A stretch of DNA of 64,000 nucleotides from Triplophysa rosa (Eukaryota; Chordata; Actinopteri; Cypriniformes; Nemacheilidae): contig NC_079898.1 in the NCBI RefSeq assembly GCF_024868665.1, forward strand, positions 15,360,358-15,424,357. The letters run 5' to 3'. Of the stretch, positions 13,040 to 22,652 are shown in pieces (the stretch's first letter is position 1; every line of letters begins with the position of its first letter). The notes under the pieces were generated by a model. The model was not told where the DNA came from. It searched no databases and saw only the letters and a program-made list of their open reading frames with translations. Made by a program: the position numbers and the translations under genes.

Positions 13040-13740
13040 AGGGACTGGCTGGAAGGCCGGCTGGAAAGGGCTTGACGCCGGCTGGAAGGCCGGCTGGACA
13101 GGGCTTGACGCCGGCTGGAAGGCCGGCTGGACAGGGCTTGATGCCGGCTGGATGGCCGACTGGATGGCCGGCTGGATGGCTGGCTGGGACGCCGGCTGGA
13201 GGACCGACTGGATGGCCGGCTGGGATGCCGGCTGGAGGATCGACTGGATGGCCGGACTGGACGCCGGCTGGATCACCGGACTGGACGCCGGCTGGATCAC
13301 CGGACTGGACGCCGGCTGAAAGGCCGGCTGGACAGGACATGACGCCGGCTGGAACACCGGACTGAACGCCGGCTGCACCGGACTGGATGCCGGCTGCACC
13401 GGACTGGACGCCGGTTAGACCACCGGACTGGACGCCGGCTAGATCACCGGACGGGATGCCGGCTGGACCACCGGACTGGACGCCGGCTGGATCACCGGAC
13501 TGGACGCCGGCTGGATCACCGGACTGGACGCCGGCTGGATCACTGGACTGGACACCGGCCTGGACGCCGGCTGCACCGGACTGGACGCCAGCTGCACCTG
13601 ACTGGACGCCGGCTGCACCTGACTGGACACAGGACTGGACACAAGACTGGACACAAGACTGGACACCAAACAGGACGCCGGCCGCACCGGACTGGACGCC
13701 GGCCGCACCGGACTGGACGCCGGCTGCACTGGCGTGGACG
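13040..13740 (-). repeat. GC-rich coding minisatellite (24-bp and related units)
   Basis: Tandem units around GACGCCGGCTGGATCACCG with lengths that are mostly multiples of three (24, 27 and 36 bp, and shorter 12- and 15-bp derivatives). On the minus strand they give repeated QPASSPV(IQ) peptides at the end of the Gag-like frame. Because the period is a multiple of three, several frames on both strands stay open; the plus-strand WTPAGSPD and GWKAGW peptides are shadows. Confidence 0.85.
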
Positions 13741-14272
13741 CTCCTCTGCTGCGCCTCTCCCTCCTTCTCCGCACCACCGGATCCATAGCCGACCTTGGCG
13801 AATCCATGGGGACCGGAGGGAGTTCCGCAGCGGAGGAATCAGCCGACGTCATCCCCGGATCCCCTCCCTCCCGCTCGCTACCGGCGCCACCAGAGTGAAC
13901 GGGGACCATGGAGCTCAAGCCGGAGGGTACCGAGTCCCCCCGGGCAGCGGCAGTCAGGTCGAGGCCCTCCGGCGTGATCGACCGCGAGGTGGAAGTCCCA
14001 CGTGGAACCCCACCCCCGGGATCGTCCCGGTTGGCCACGAACCTGACCATTGCCGCGAACCCTAGGGGACCCAGCAGCCTCTTCTCAGACGGGGTGAGGC
14101 GCTGAGTGAGGCAGCAGTTGAAGATCGTCTTCAACTCTGCCTCGTTGAACTCAGCCCTCTCAGCCACCGCCGAGAATGCCCCGACGAACTCCCGATTCAC
14201 GTAGTTCCCCTGGCGGAAACCTAACAGCAAGCGGGCTTGAGCGGACCATGAGGACGACGCCGTGCCGTCCAT
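13439..14272 (-). CDS. Gag-like ORF, copy B, with repetitive tail
   Basis: A 277-codon frame starting 38 bp after the LTR B fragment. The N-terminal part contains FNEAELKTIFNCCLTQRLTP then SEKRLLGPLGF, paralogous to copy A. The middle is low-complexity and acidic/Ser-rich, with an arginine cluster (VVRRRRERRSRG). The C-terminal part is made of repeated QPASSPV units encoded by the minisatellite. The frame stops within the repeat, so the tail may once have been longer. No zinc knuckle or pol domain is present. Confidence 0.6.
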   Translation of the reverse strand: MDGTASSSWSAQARLLLGFRQGNYVNREFVGAFSAVAERAEFNEAELKTIFNCCLTQRLTPSEKRLLGPLGFAAMVRFVANRDDPGGGVPRGTSTSRSITPEGLDLTAAARGDSVPSGLSSMVPVHSGGAGSEREGGDPGMTSADSSAAELPPVPMDSPRSAMDPVVRRRRERRSRGASTPVQPASSPVRPASSPVRPASCLVSSLVSSLVSSPVSSQVQPASSQVQLASSPVQPASRPVSSPVIQPASSPVIQPASSPVIQPASSPVVQPASRPVI

Positions 14273-14885
14273 CTTGCTGCCCGCTGGGTTCTGAATAGGC
14301 TCGTGTATTCTGTCGTGATCGTGGCAGAAGAACCCAAATGCAGGCAGGCAGTGAAGGGGTTAACAGACAAGACTTTAATAAATAAAGAACAAACAAAATA
14401 CCCACGAGGGGGTGACACGAAAACAAACTTGAAAATAAAAGACTTCCCACGACTGGTGGTGACGAGGTAGCAGGGGATGAGGCGGAAGGTGCGGGGTCTT
14501 CCAGGGAAACCACAGCCAGGATGCGGTCCTCCGGTATGGGGACCAGGGGTGGTGGAGTTCCCGGCGCAGTAGGGTCCCTGGGCTCCTCACGGTGCATCGC
14601 GAACTGGAGTAGGTTGATGAAACCCAGGGGCCTAAGCATCCTTACCTCTGAGGGCTTGAGGGGTTCATCGAGGTAGCCGTTAAAAATGACTTTGAGTTCC
14701 GCCTCGGTGAACCCCGAATTGCCCGCAGAGGCTAGGAACTCCCAGGCGAAGTCCCTGATGTCCGCCCCCTTCTGCCGGAGGCCGTATAAGATGTGAGCCT
14801 CTCGGCTCCGCAGGGCCGCGAAAGAGGTGGAACTCGCTGTCTGCTGGGTCCTCTGTTGGCTGATTTGTTCTGTCATGATTCTCAA
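14160..14885 (-). CDS. Gag-like ORF, copy A, running into LTR fragment
   Basis: A 241-codon frame. Only the first roughly 145 codons (14885 to about 14452) are element coding sequence; the rest reads through the LTR B fragment and past it. The Gag-like part contains the block FTEAELKVIFNGYLDEPLKP followed by SEVRMLRPLGF, shared with copy B. The first ATG lies inside the end of LTR A. The downstream part is probably not functional protein. Assignment to Gag rests on position after the 5' LTR and on the duplicated domain, not on a database match. Confidence 0.55.
   Translation of the reverse strand: MRIMTEQISQQRTQQTASSTSFAALRSREAHILYGLRQKGADIRDFAWEFLASAGNSGFTEAELKVIFNGYLDEPLKPSEVRMLRPLGFINLLQFAMHREEPRDPTAPGTPPPLVPIPEDRILAVVSLEDPAPSASSPATSSPPVVGSLLFSSLFSCHPLVGILFVLYLLKSCLLTPSLPACIWVLLPRSRQNTRAYSEPSGQQDGRHGVVLMVRSSPLAVRFPPGELRESGVRRGILGGG
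14311..14451 (-). repeat. Internal fragment of LTR type B
   Basis: About 141 bp essentially identical to 12113-12253, the downstream end of LTR B. It begins abruptly inside the first Gag-like ORF and ends at the CA terminus, followed on the minus strand by the leader of the second Gag-like ORF. It marks the fusion point of the two subelements. Confidence 0.85.
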
Positions 14886-15411
14886 TGAGGATCCAGATGC
14901 AGACAGCGTAGAAGGGGTTAACAGAATTTATTACAAAAAACACAAATCAAACACCCACGATGGGGGAAGACAAAAAGAGAACAGCACTATAACCACATAT
15001 AAAACATAAACCAAAACTTCCCACGTGGGGGACAAAACCGGCGGACGAGGTAACCAAAAGAACCATATAAAACTGAGACAGGACTAACACTAGATAAACG
15101 CAAGACAGAGCAAAAACAATATATACGAGACAACTTACTAGAGCTTGAGACCAGGAACAATACAAGGTAATATAAAACGAATCAGCACAAGACAAGAGAC
15201 ACAAGGTTAATATATAGGGGAATACAAACGAGGGATGATAACACAGGGAGGGTGACGGGCAGGTGACAGGGATCAAACACTAAGGAGAAGCTAGGTAACG
15301 AGAGGGCGGGGCTAGAAGACGCGACACCGGAGAGAACGCATATTATTGTCAAGAGGACAATAATACGTTTCTCTCCACACATAACAAGGGATCCTGCCGT
15401 GAATCACGACA
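14871..15411 (-). repeat. 5' LTR (type A) of the retroelement
   Basis: 541 bp. On the minus strand it starts TGTCGTGATTC and ends GAATCATGACA. It contains near its 5' end a hairpin built from GGAGAGAAAC and GTTCTCTCC arms around ATTATTGTC/GACAATAAT (about 15334-15376). It shares the U5-like block AAGGGGTTAACAGA (plus strand) with LTR B but differs over much of its length. Confidence 0.8.
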
Positions 15412-16394
15412 TTACTGTTCTTTATGTGTGGACCCGACAATTTAAATCCTGAAAATTTTGTAGAGTGTGCAATCTTTAAATATTGTGTAAATGTTCAAAT
15501 AAACCATTTTAGGAACCCGGTACTAAACCAGCGATGACAAGAATGAGAACAATCTTAAGGTCAAAAACAGAAATCAGCGATGAGCTCCGAGCTCAGACAC
15601 TGACAGGTGTTATCAGCAGTGTTGGGAGTAATGCGTTACAAAAGTAATGCATTACAGTAACGTATTACTTTTTGCTGTAACGGAGTAGTGTAAGGCATTA
15701 CTAATCAATTTTCAGTAATATTTTACTCGGTACATGTTCAGTACCGCTTGCGTTACAACAAACTTTTCGCCCGCGAGACATTAACAAATCAAAAATCCCG
15801 CAAGTAAGTTCTATTTCCTGTTCGTGAATAGACGCGTGTGGTGTCATTCATCTCCCTCTGGCTGGTGGAACTTTATATTTTGTATTGTAAGTTGTAACGC
15901 GGTATGATTTCAGCCTCTGAGCTCGAGGTCCGAGGCTATTGGCCCCGCCCGGTTCGCTGTAAGCCCCAGTGTTGCCAGGGTCGCGGTTTTCCCGCACAAT
16001 TGGGCTACATTGAAAAAGTTGCGGGAAAAATTATGGAGCCGCTGATTGCAGGTTTTTGGGCTACTTTCATAATGTACTGCGGCCTCCAAAATGTTTATTT
16101 ATATTCTAAGGATAAATGTTAATTGATGAGATTCTTAATGTGTATTCATACTTAGATGAGTACCTGGCAACTCCAGGACCGGGACCCGTTCTCGAAAGTG
16201 TGGGGGACCGAGCGTCTGACAGGCAGAGGCTACAGTACAGGGAGGGACGCGGGAGCTCAGCTCAACCAAAGAGGAATATAGCGGTGGTATTAGACAATGC
16301 ATCCGAATGATGTTTTTACCGATGTTTCGTAAGGTGCATGTCACGTTGCACAATGAAAGAAATCACGCGTGAGTGTAAACAGTTGATTCTAACG

Positions 16395-17516
16395 CAGTGT
16401 TAATTTCGTTAACGAAAACTATGACGAAAAGTATTCGTTAACGACATGTTTTCACTGACGAAAACGAGACGATAACTAAATAAAAATGAATGCATTATAA
16501 CGAAAACTGTAATAAAAATACTGACATTTTCGTCAACTAATAAAAACGAGACGAAAATATTCTTGTCCCACCTGGCGGACATCAGATTGCGCGCATGTGC
16601 TGCTTATCTCATATAAACGGCAGAGAGAAGTCTCTGGGAGAAGGGAAAGCATAGGTGTCTCCACGCGGTTTACAAAGCGTCTTATTTTCCTTCACGATCG
16701 CCGGTAAAACGCCGCAAACTTGAAGCGCGACTGCAGGCGAGTCACCCCGAAACACATTACGAAGGCAAGCTCAAGTGTTTTTATATGCCTATGTTAACTT
16801 AACACGAGCTGCTGCATAACGTGAAATGCAACAAAGTCAGCCAAAAGAAACCAGCGCCGTCCTCTACTGATTATAGAAGTGATGAAGTGAGTCGAACTGT
16901 ACATTCCAACCAAGTATGTAACATGTTTGCATGACTAAAGAAATGTAATACAATTTATATAATATGTCTTTTTGAAAGCTATTCTCATTCATTGCTGTCT
17001 CAAGCAGAGACAGTGCAGCGCTTACTTCAAAGAGGCATGCCATGAGCCAATAGCCTTTGAGTGTGAGCCCTGTCAGAGCGTTTCATTGGTTGAATGAACA
17101 CGCCCAACTTAACGAGGCAATTGAGTCAAATGGGACTGAATGAACTGGAACATGTCGTTCATGGTCTAATACTCTGCGTTCCAACAATGCATATCTAGTT
17201 ACTGAACTTTTCTGAAAAATAAAGGTAATGACCTGGTTTAATTTTATTCTAAGGTGAAGTAAATTATGTCAAAACAGTTGAATCTTTGTATGGAACATTT
17301 AATTACACCAAGTAAATGATTTAAACCATTTAGATTTTAGTAGACTAAATATAATGTATATTTATTCGACTAAAATGTTTTTCATATTTCGTCGACTAAA
17401 ACTAGACTAAAACTAAAATGATGGGGTTGACTAAAATGTGACTAAAACTACATTGCATTTTCGTCAAAAGACTATGACTAAAACTAAATCAAAATTTGCT
17501 GTCAAAATTAACACTG
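16395..17516. mobile_element. hAT-like DNA transposon nested in the outer element
   Basis: 1,122 bp with ends CAGTGTTAATTTCG and AAAATTAACACTG and an exact 8-bp duplication TTCTAACG at 16387-16394 and 17517-17524. The subterminal sequence is rich in ACGAAAA / ACTAAAA repeats. No intact transposase frame was seen. Confidence 0.85.
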
Positions 17517-17725
17517 TTCTAACGGCTGCCAAATATCACGTTTGAGCAGCTATACGCATTACACAGTCTAGAACAACTAAAACATTGAGGTGCTTGTACA
17601 CATTATACATATGCAATATATTTAACCATGCTTATTTCTTCAGCAAGTTTTTGCATGTCTTCCGAAGAGAAAACACGTTTCTCGTCCATTTCCGTGCGTG
17701 GCCTCGAGCACACATGGGATCTTTT

Positions 17726-18005
17726 TTAAAGGGACACTCCTCCCAAAATGAAAATTCTGACATGGATTACTCATCCTCTAGTTGTTCCAAACCTGTATGC
17801 ATTTCTTTGTTCGGTTGAACACAAAAACATTTGGTAGAATGTTAGCAACTGAAAATTCTTTGGCATCATTGACTTCCATAGCAGAGAAAATTATAACGGT
17901 AGTAAAAGGTGACCCACAATTGTTTGCTTTCCTAAATCCCCCAAAACATCTTTTGAGTTCAGCAGAACAAAAAATATATACAATACCTAGGAAACCATTC
18001 AGATA
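17726..18005 (+). repeat. Half copy of a TTAA fold-back MITE family
   Basis: Begins TTAAAGGGACACTCC and continues AAAATGAAAATTCTGACAT, then GTTCCAAACCTGTATG. This is the same family as the complete copy at 36512-36934. The opposite arm is missing or heavily decayed. Confidence 0.6.
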
Positions 18006-18239
18006 AGTAAATATAGCAATATAAAAGTCTTTTGGCAATTATTAACTTTGATTTGACACCGGAAAATAATTGTGCTAGTTTTCAATCCTTTTGGGCAGGT
18101 TTTGAGGGGTCATTGGGCTGCTTTCAGGAAGCTAGTTAGCAAGATCCCTGTGACCAGCAGCAATGATGGTAAGGTAAGGTAAGCTAACGTTTACATGATG
18201 ACTAGCTAGAATTCTATATAATAGTTCAGTGATGGGATG

Positions 18240-18590
18240 GGACTATTTTGTATTTAAGTACCTTTGAAAAAAATGTATTTTGTATTTAAATGTGTTTAAT
18301 CTTAGTATTTTTGTTTTTTCAAACTAAAATACTTTTTGCCAATCAACCTCCGTATTAGACTTCATGGATGGTTAGTGTTTCAAATACATCCATTTGAAAT
18401 ACAAAATACTATTATTTTGTAATAGTATTTTGTATTTAAATGCATTTAATCTTAGTATTTTTTTGTATTTATTTTGTATATCCTAGTTAATTCAAGAAAT
18501 CAGCAGTCTAGAGGTTGATTGGCAAAAAGTATTTTGTATTTTGAAAATACAAAAATACAAAGACATTTTGTCATTTTAGAATGTTAAGTT
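18240..18590. repeat. AT-rich inverted repeat
   Basis: Arms containing CTTTTTGCCAATCAACCTC near 18340 and its reverse complement GAGGTTGATTGGCAAAAAG near 18515, surrounded by repeated GTATTTTGTATTT. It lies inside the outer hAT-like element and may be part of its original body. Confidence 0.6.
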
Positions 18591-18881
18591 CTACTTCTGT
18601 AGTTATTTTGGTGAAAGTAACTTTTACTTGTAATTACTTTTAAATAACAGTAACAAGTAATCCGTAATGTATTACAGTTTGGAAGTAACTTGCACAACAC
18701 TGGTTATCAGCGGGAGATATTAACCTCTGTGACATACCCAGAGACCTCAAAGCATTAGCCTACTTTCAAATCTTTACCTCCAAACAACAGACCCACACTG
18801 AGTATGAGTAAGTGGGTGTGCAAGTAGTGATAACTGTTCCCTTAGCAAGATAGAAGAAAAAAAACATTATTTGGACGAAAC

Positions 18882-19041
18882 TTAACTTCCGGTAGACCTC
18901 CGCAAAGAATCTATAACTGTCCAGTAGTTTGAATGTAATTTAATAGCCTACAATAAATATATACAATAAAAATCCTAATATTATATCAAGTAAATATTAA
19001 ATTAATTGTTATATTATAACCAAACACACACCGGAAGTTAA
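18882..19041. mobile_element. Small TTAA-flanked MITE
   Basis: Inverted ends TTAACTTCCGGT and ACCGGAAGTTAA, about 160 bp apart with AT-rich interior. TTAA at both ends suggests a piggyBac- or Kolobok-type target. Confidence 0.6.
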
Positions 19042-20851
19042 CTTCAGGCCAAGAAAACGTTCAAGAAACCGTTTATATAAAGTGGTTTAAATATTAATTA
19101 TTAGTGAAAATACATTTTCCCAACGTTTCATTATGCTGCCCATGTCCACAAGTTAGGTTGACATACTGTGATGAAAACACAACATCATGTCGTATGTCGT
19201 ATGTCGAAATATCAAATTTGGGCATAGAAAAATCCCCTTTGACTGGTCTGTATTATTGTACTAATCAGAGCAGGCTGATAGAAACCAGGCTTATCATATA
19301 TCAGAGAAGCTACCCCATGACTCCCTGGTAAATTCCGCCTGAATAACGCTTCAGGGGACGAGCAGACGATGAGCCAGACTCAACACAGAACACAATTGTT
19401 CAGGCTACTGCCAGTAATTCATAAATCTCATCATGGTTGTCATGGGAGCTGAGCTGTCTCTTACAGCAGAGTCCCTCCTAACACTGTGAAACCTGGGCAA
19501 TGCCCTTCCTGCAATTCTTCCAGGCACGTCAGAGTTGCCGTCAGTCCTAAACAGTTTTACTAGAGAAGATACCTGATGTACTATTAAAATAGAATTCTTT
19601 CATGAAAAGAAAGGTTGATTATCATGAGGATTGATTCTGAGCATGCACACGTGGCTTGCTTTCTGAGGTTTGTACTGTGTCATTAAACTAGGGAAAGAAT
19701 TTGGCCACCATCACTGAGCTGAGTAACACTGTGTGTGTGTAGTGATATATCCTGTATAAGTCATTTGGGAGTCATTCCTGTTCTCCTGTGAGTCTTTTAT
19801 TGAAGTCAGTTCAGTTGGATTTTCCTTCATGAAGTTAATAAGAATGGTAACATCTCAAGTAAATGATTTTACATTAAACGATACTTGTAGACAACACTGT
19901 ATGTGTTTAAACGACAATAATGTTTATGTCAACAACAAAAAGGATAATAAAATAAAATCATGAATGAGTCTCTCCACCTACACCCCCCACGTTTATTCTT
20001 GGTGGAGCCATTTCCTGTATATCCCTGATGAGAAATGAAGGAAGGAAATATGTGGAGCATCCCGGACACGGTCACAAGCACACATTAACCTAAACATTTA
20101 CATAAATTTTTGGGCCCATATAAAACACCCAATCTTCTTGAAACAAGGAACAAATTCTCTTTGTGGTATCTAAAGGTCTAACTTGGTTCTAATCTGGTAA
20201 CATGTCAAAATGACTGATATTTATACAGGGGGTCCTTTGGGAGTTTAAATTTCAGTTCTCTCTTTAAGGTCAGACCTTTTTTCCCACCTCCTTGAGTGAC
20301 TATTTCCTTCCTTTGTCCTTTTTGCACTCATGCAGACTGACTGAGTATAACTCCTGCATCAAAAGTCAAAGCAGGCATATATTTGTTACACTTGGAAGGC
20401 AAATCCTGTATTCGGACAAAACCTCTTACTGAAGCATTGTGAGTTCACATTAATATATTGGTCAATACTGATTGTTCATCAAGTTGTTGGGATATTTTTG
20501 GAAAATATTATCAGACTTTCCTAAAACAAAATGGCAGGAAAACATGATCAGGCCATAGGCAATTACTTGAATTTCAAACACAGCAGGAATGTTGAAACTT
20601 TTCCCCCCAACAACTAGGTTAACTATTTGAAAAGGTCAAGACACAATCTTTGACAATTATGTTGAAACACTTCACTGGTATACAATGATGAGCAATGAAC
20701 TTCCCTAATGTGCAAGACAAGAAGTGTGATTATTACATACTATGACGTTTACGAAGCATCATGTACGGAAATTATCTTACCTTCACACCCTCGCTCTCTC
20801 AGCATCAACAGCAAAAACAGGACACGTCATTTCCATGGTATCAAAATAGGT

Positions 20852-20857
20852 TTTATT
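20852..20857 (-). terminator. Possible erlin1 polyadenylation signal
   Basis: AATAAA on the minus strand about 1.8 kb beyond the erlin1 stop codon. It was chosen because the region between has no other gene. An earlier signal closer to the stop cannot be excluded. Confidence 0.4.
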
Positions 20858-22652
20858 TCACAGAATTGAACACTGTCAAAACTTTGAAAATTTTGCATAT
20901 AAATGTTTTAAAACTAGGAGCTTAAATTATGCTGACATAAAAAAGTGACATTCACAGAGTGGGTTTATTCCAGGGCAGTCAAAGTTTCATCTTCTCATTT
21001 CATTAATCATAAGAACCAAAGAGATCTGTATCAGGCTTCGCGTTTCCTTTAAGCTTCTAAGATGTTTAAACTTGCATCCTGATAAAAACTGTAGGAACAG
21101 AAGAGAAGCCACATAACCAGTGTAACAGGGATATACTAAGAAAATGTACTAACTAAATTAAATGAATGCTTGTCCAAAAGATGTGAAAATATGACAGGTG
21201 CATTTGACTCAGATGTCTGTGAAGTGGTCAGAGGCTTATGGTACAGGGTTTCAAAAAAATCAGGTCATTCAAGTTAACATACAGGCCTCTATTCCTGAGA
21301 GAGAGAGCACCAATAGACACGTATCATTCAAAACCTTGTCTGGATGGTTTGATTTAATGCACTGTGATTATTGAAATAGACTTAGGCAGACACCTTGCTC
21401 ATTTGACTTTCTGTTGTTCAGTCTTTTGATTCCTAAAGAACACTTGCCTCCCCTAGTGGTGACATCTTGAAACTTCTGTGGCTATAGGACATCAATGGAC
21501 TGTGACAAACATAACATTTTTAATGCATGATAACTTTCCAGATGTATATTTGTAATGCATCTCAGACATTGTATGGGTAAAACTCTTTAGTGTCTATTAA
21601 CACAGCAGCCCTTATTTTAATTAGATTCCCTTTCAAACATATTTCAATTAATGACAAAACATGCAAGAGGTCATTTCCAGTCGGACCACATATTATCCAA
21701 CCGCTGTAATATCCATCTCATAGCTTTTCAAAGCCACAATCCCTGGTTTTCAAACTTTAAGAAAACAAAAATGTAAGCATTTCACCTTGAAAGCCCCACA
21801 CCCATGCTCAGTTTGTGAAACTTTCTATGAATCAACAAATCAAATCAGCATCCACAGGGCACCCATAAACTAACACGCCAAAAAACACTACACTAAACCC
21901 ACTACTTCTGACATTACTTAAAATTTGCACAAGAGTAATCACATAGTTATTTAGAGAGATTGTGTTCAAGATTAAGCAAAAATTAAGATGGAAAACTCAA
22001 ATGATCGAGTTCAATTTTTAAAGAACTACTTTATGTAAAAGCCACTGATCTCTCCAATTGTGGCTGAACTAAATTTATGATTTTAACTGTAATAAACTTC
22101 TAAAATCTCCTAAATAACAAAGAAAAGGGGATGACTTCTTAAATGTCCTCCATTTGTAGCTGCGCTTCCTTTGATCTCAATTAGTGTGATGCCTTTCATA
22201 TCCAGTAACGCAAAAGGCTCTAAATGTTCACATACTTCACACAGATGCATCAGCCTGCATCAAACAAACATCTAACATGGATTTGAAAAAAGTAAGCAAG
22301 TTAAGAGCAACAGTTAGAGAAAGAAAAAAGCATGCTAATGCAAGCCATTGCAATGTATAAAGATATGGATTACGACAATTCAATCTGGCAATATTCAGTA
22401 GCACAGATGAGACAACACTTCAAAAATTTTGCCTCATCTTAAGACATTTTGTTTCCGTCCACACGTGACTGCTGTAAAACCACAGCCTCGGTGTATTCAG
22501 CTGACTGACTCACAGTACCAAACCCCACTGCAGCACGAGAGTGAAAAATATCCATGTCAGCATGCCACACAAGCACCCATGCCCCACAAAGAAAGAGATT
22601 GAGAAAGAAGAAAGAGTGTGGGAGGGTGGAGTGGGAGGTACAGCTCTCCCCC

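Larger units (their letters stand above)
12113..15411 (-). mobile_element. Non-autonomous chimeric LTR retroelement with 5-bp target duplication
   Basis: The 3.3-kb insert is flanked by TTACT at 12108-12112 and 15412-15416. Read on the minus strand it is: LTR type A (15411-14871), a Gag-like ORF, a fragment of LTR type B (14451-14311), a second Gag-like ORF ending in a minisatellite, a polypurine tract next to the 3' LTR, then LTR type B (12718-12113). LTRs begin TG and end CA on the minus strand. No reverse transcriptase, protease or integrase was found, so it would need enzymes from another element. The two LTRs belong to two related but clearly different subfamilies, which is abnormal for one element. 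See the separate entries for the parts. Confidence 0.85.
15617..18702. mobile_element. hAT-like non-autonomous DNA transposon, outer element
   Basis: Ends CAGTGTTGGG and CAACACTG are flanked by the 8-bp duplication GTTATCAG (15609-15616 and 18703-18710), the hAT signature. The terminal regions carry GTAATGCGTTAC-type and GTAACTT/GTAATTACT-type repeats typical of fish hAT families. No transposase frame is present. It contains a second hAT-like element, a half TTAA-type repeat and a local fold-back. Confidence 0.8.
18711..22652. other. Intergenic region including the erlin1 3' UTR
   Basis: No coding exon recognised. The right part (about 20850-22652) is probably erlin1 3' UTR on the minus strand, bounded by a polyadenylation signal at 20852-20857. 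The left part holds a small TTAA MITE at 18882-19041 and otherwise unremarkable AT-rich sequence. Confidence 0.5.

Noticed and set aside
12813..13319. Plus-strand GWKAGW-repeat ORF of 168 codons
   Set aside because: It is the reverse-frame shadow of the coding minisatellite; the element's LTR and polypurine tract orient it to the minus strand.
13387..13788. Plus-strand WTPAGSPD-repeat ORF
   Set aside because: Same minisatellite in another open frame; period is a multiple of three, so long frames are expected on both strands.
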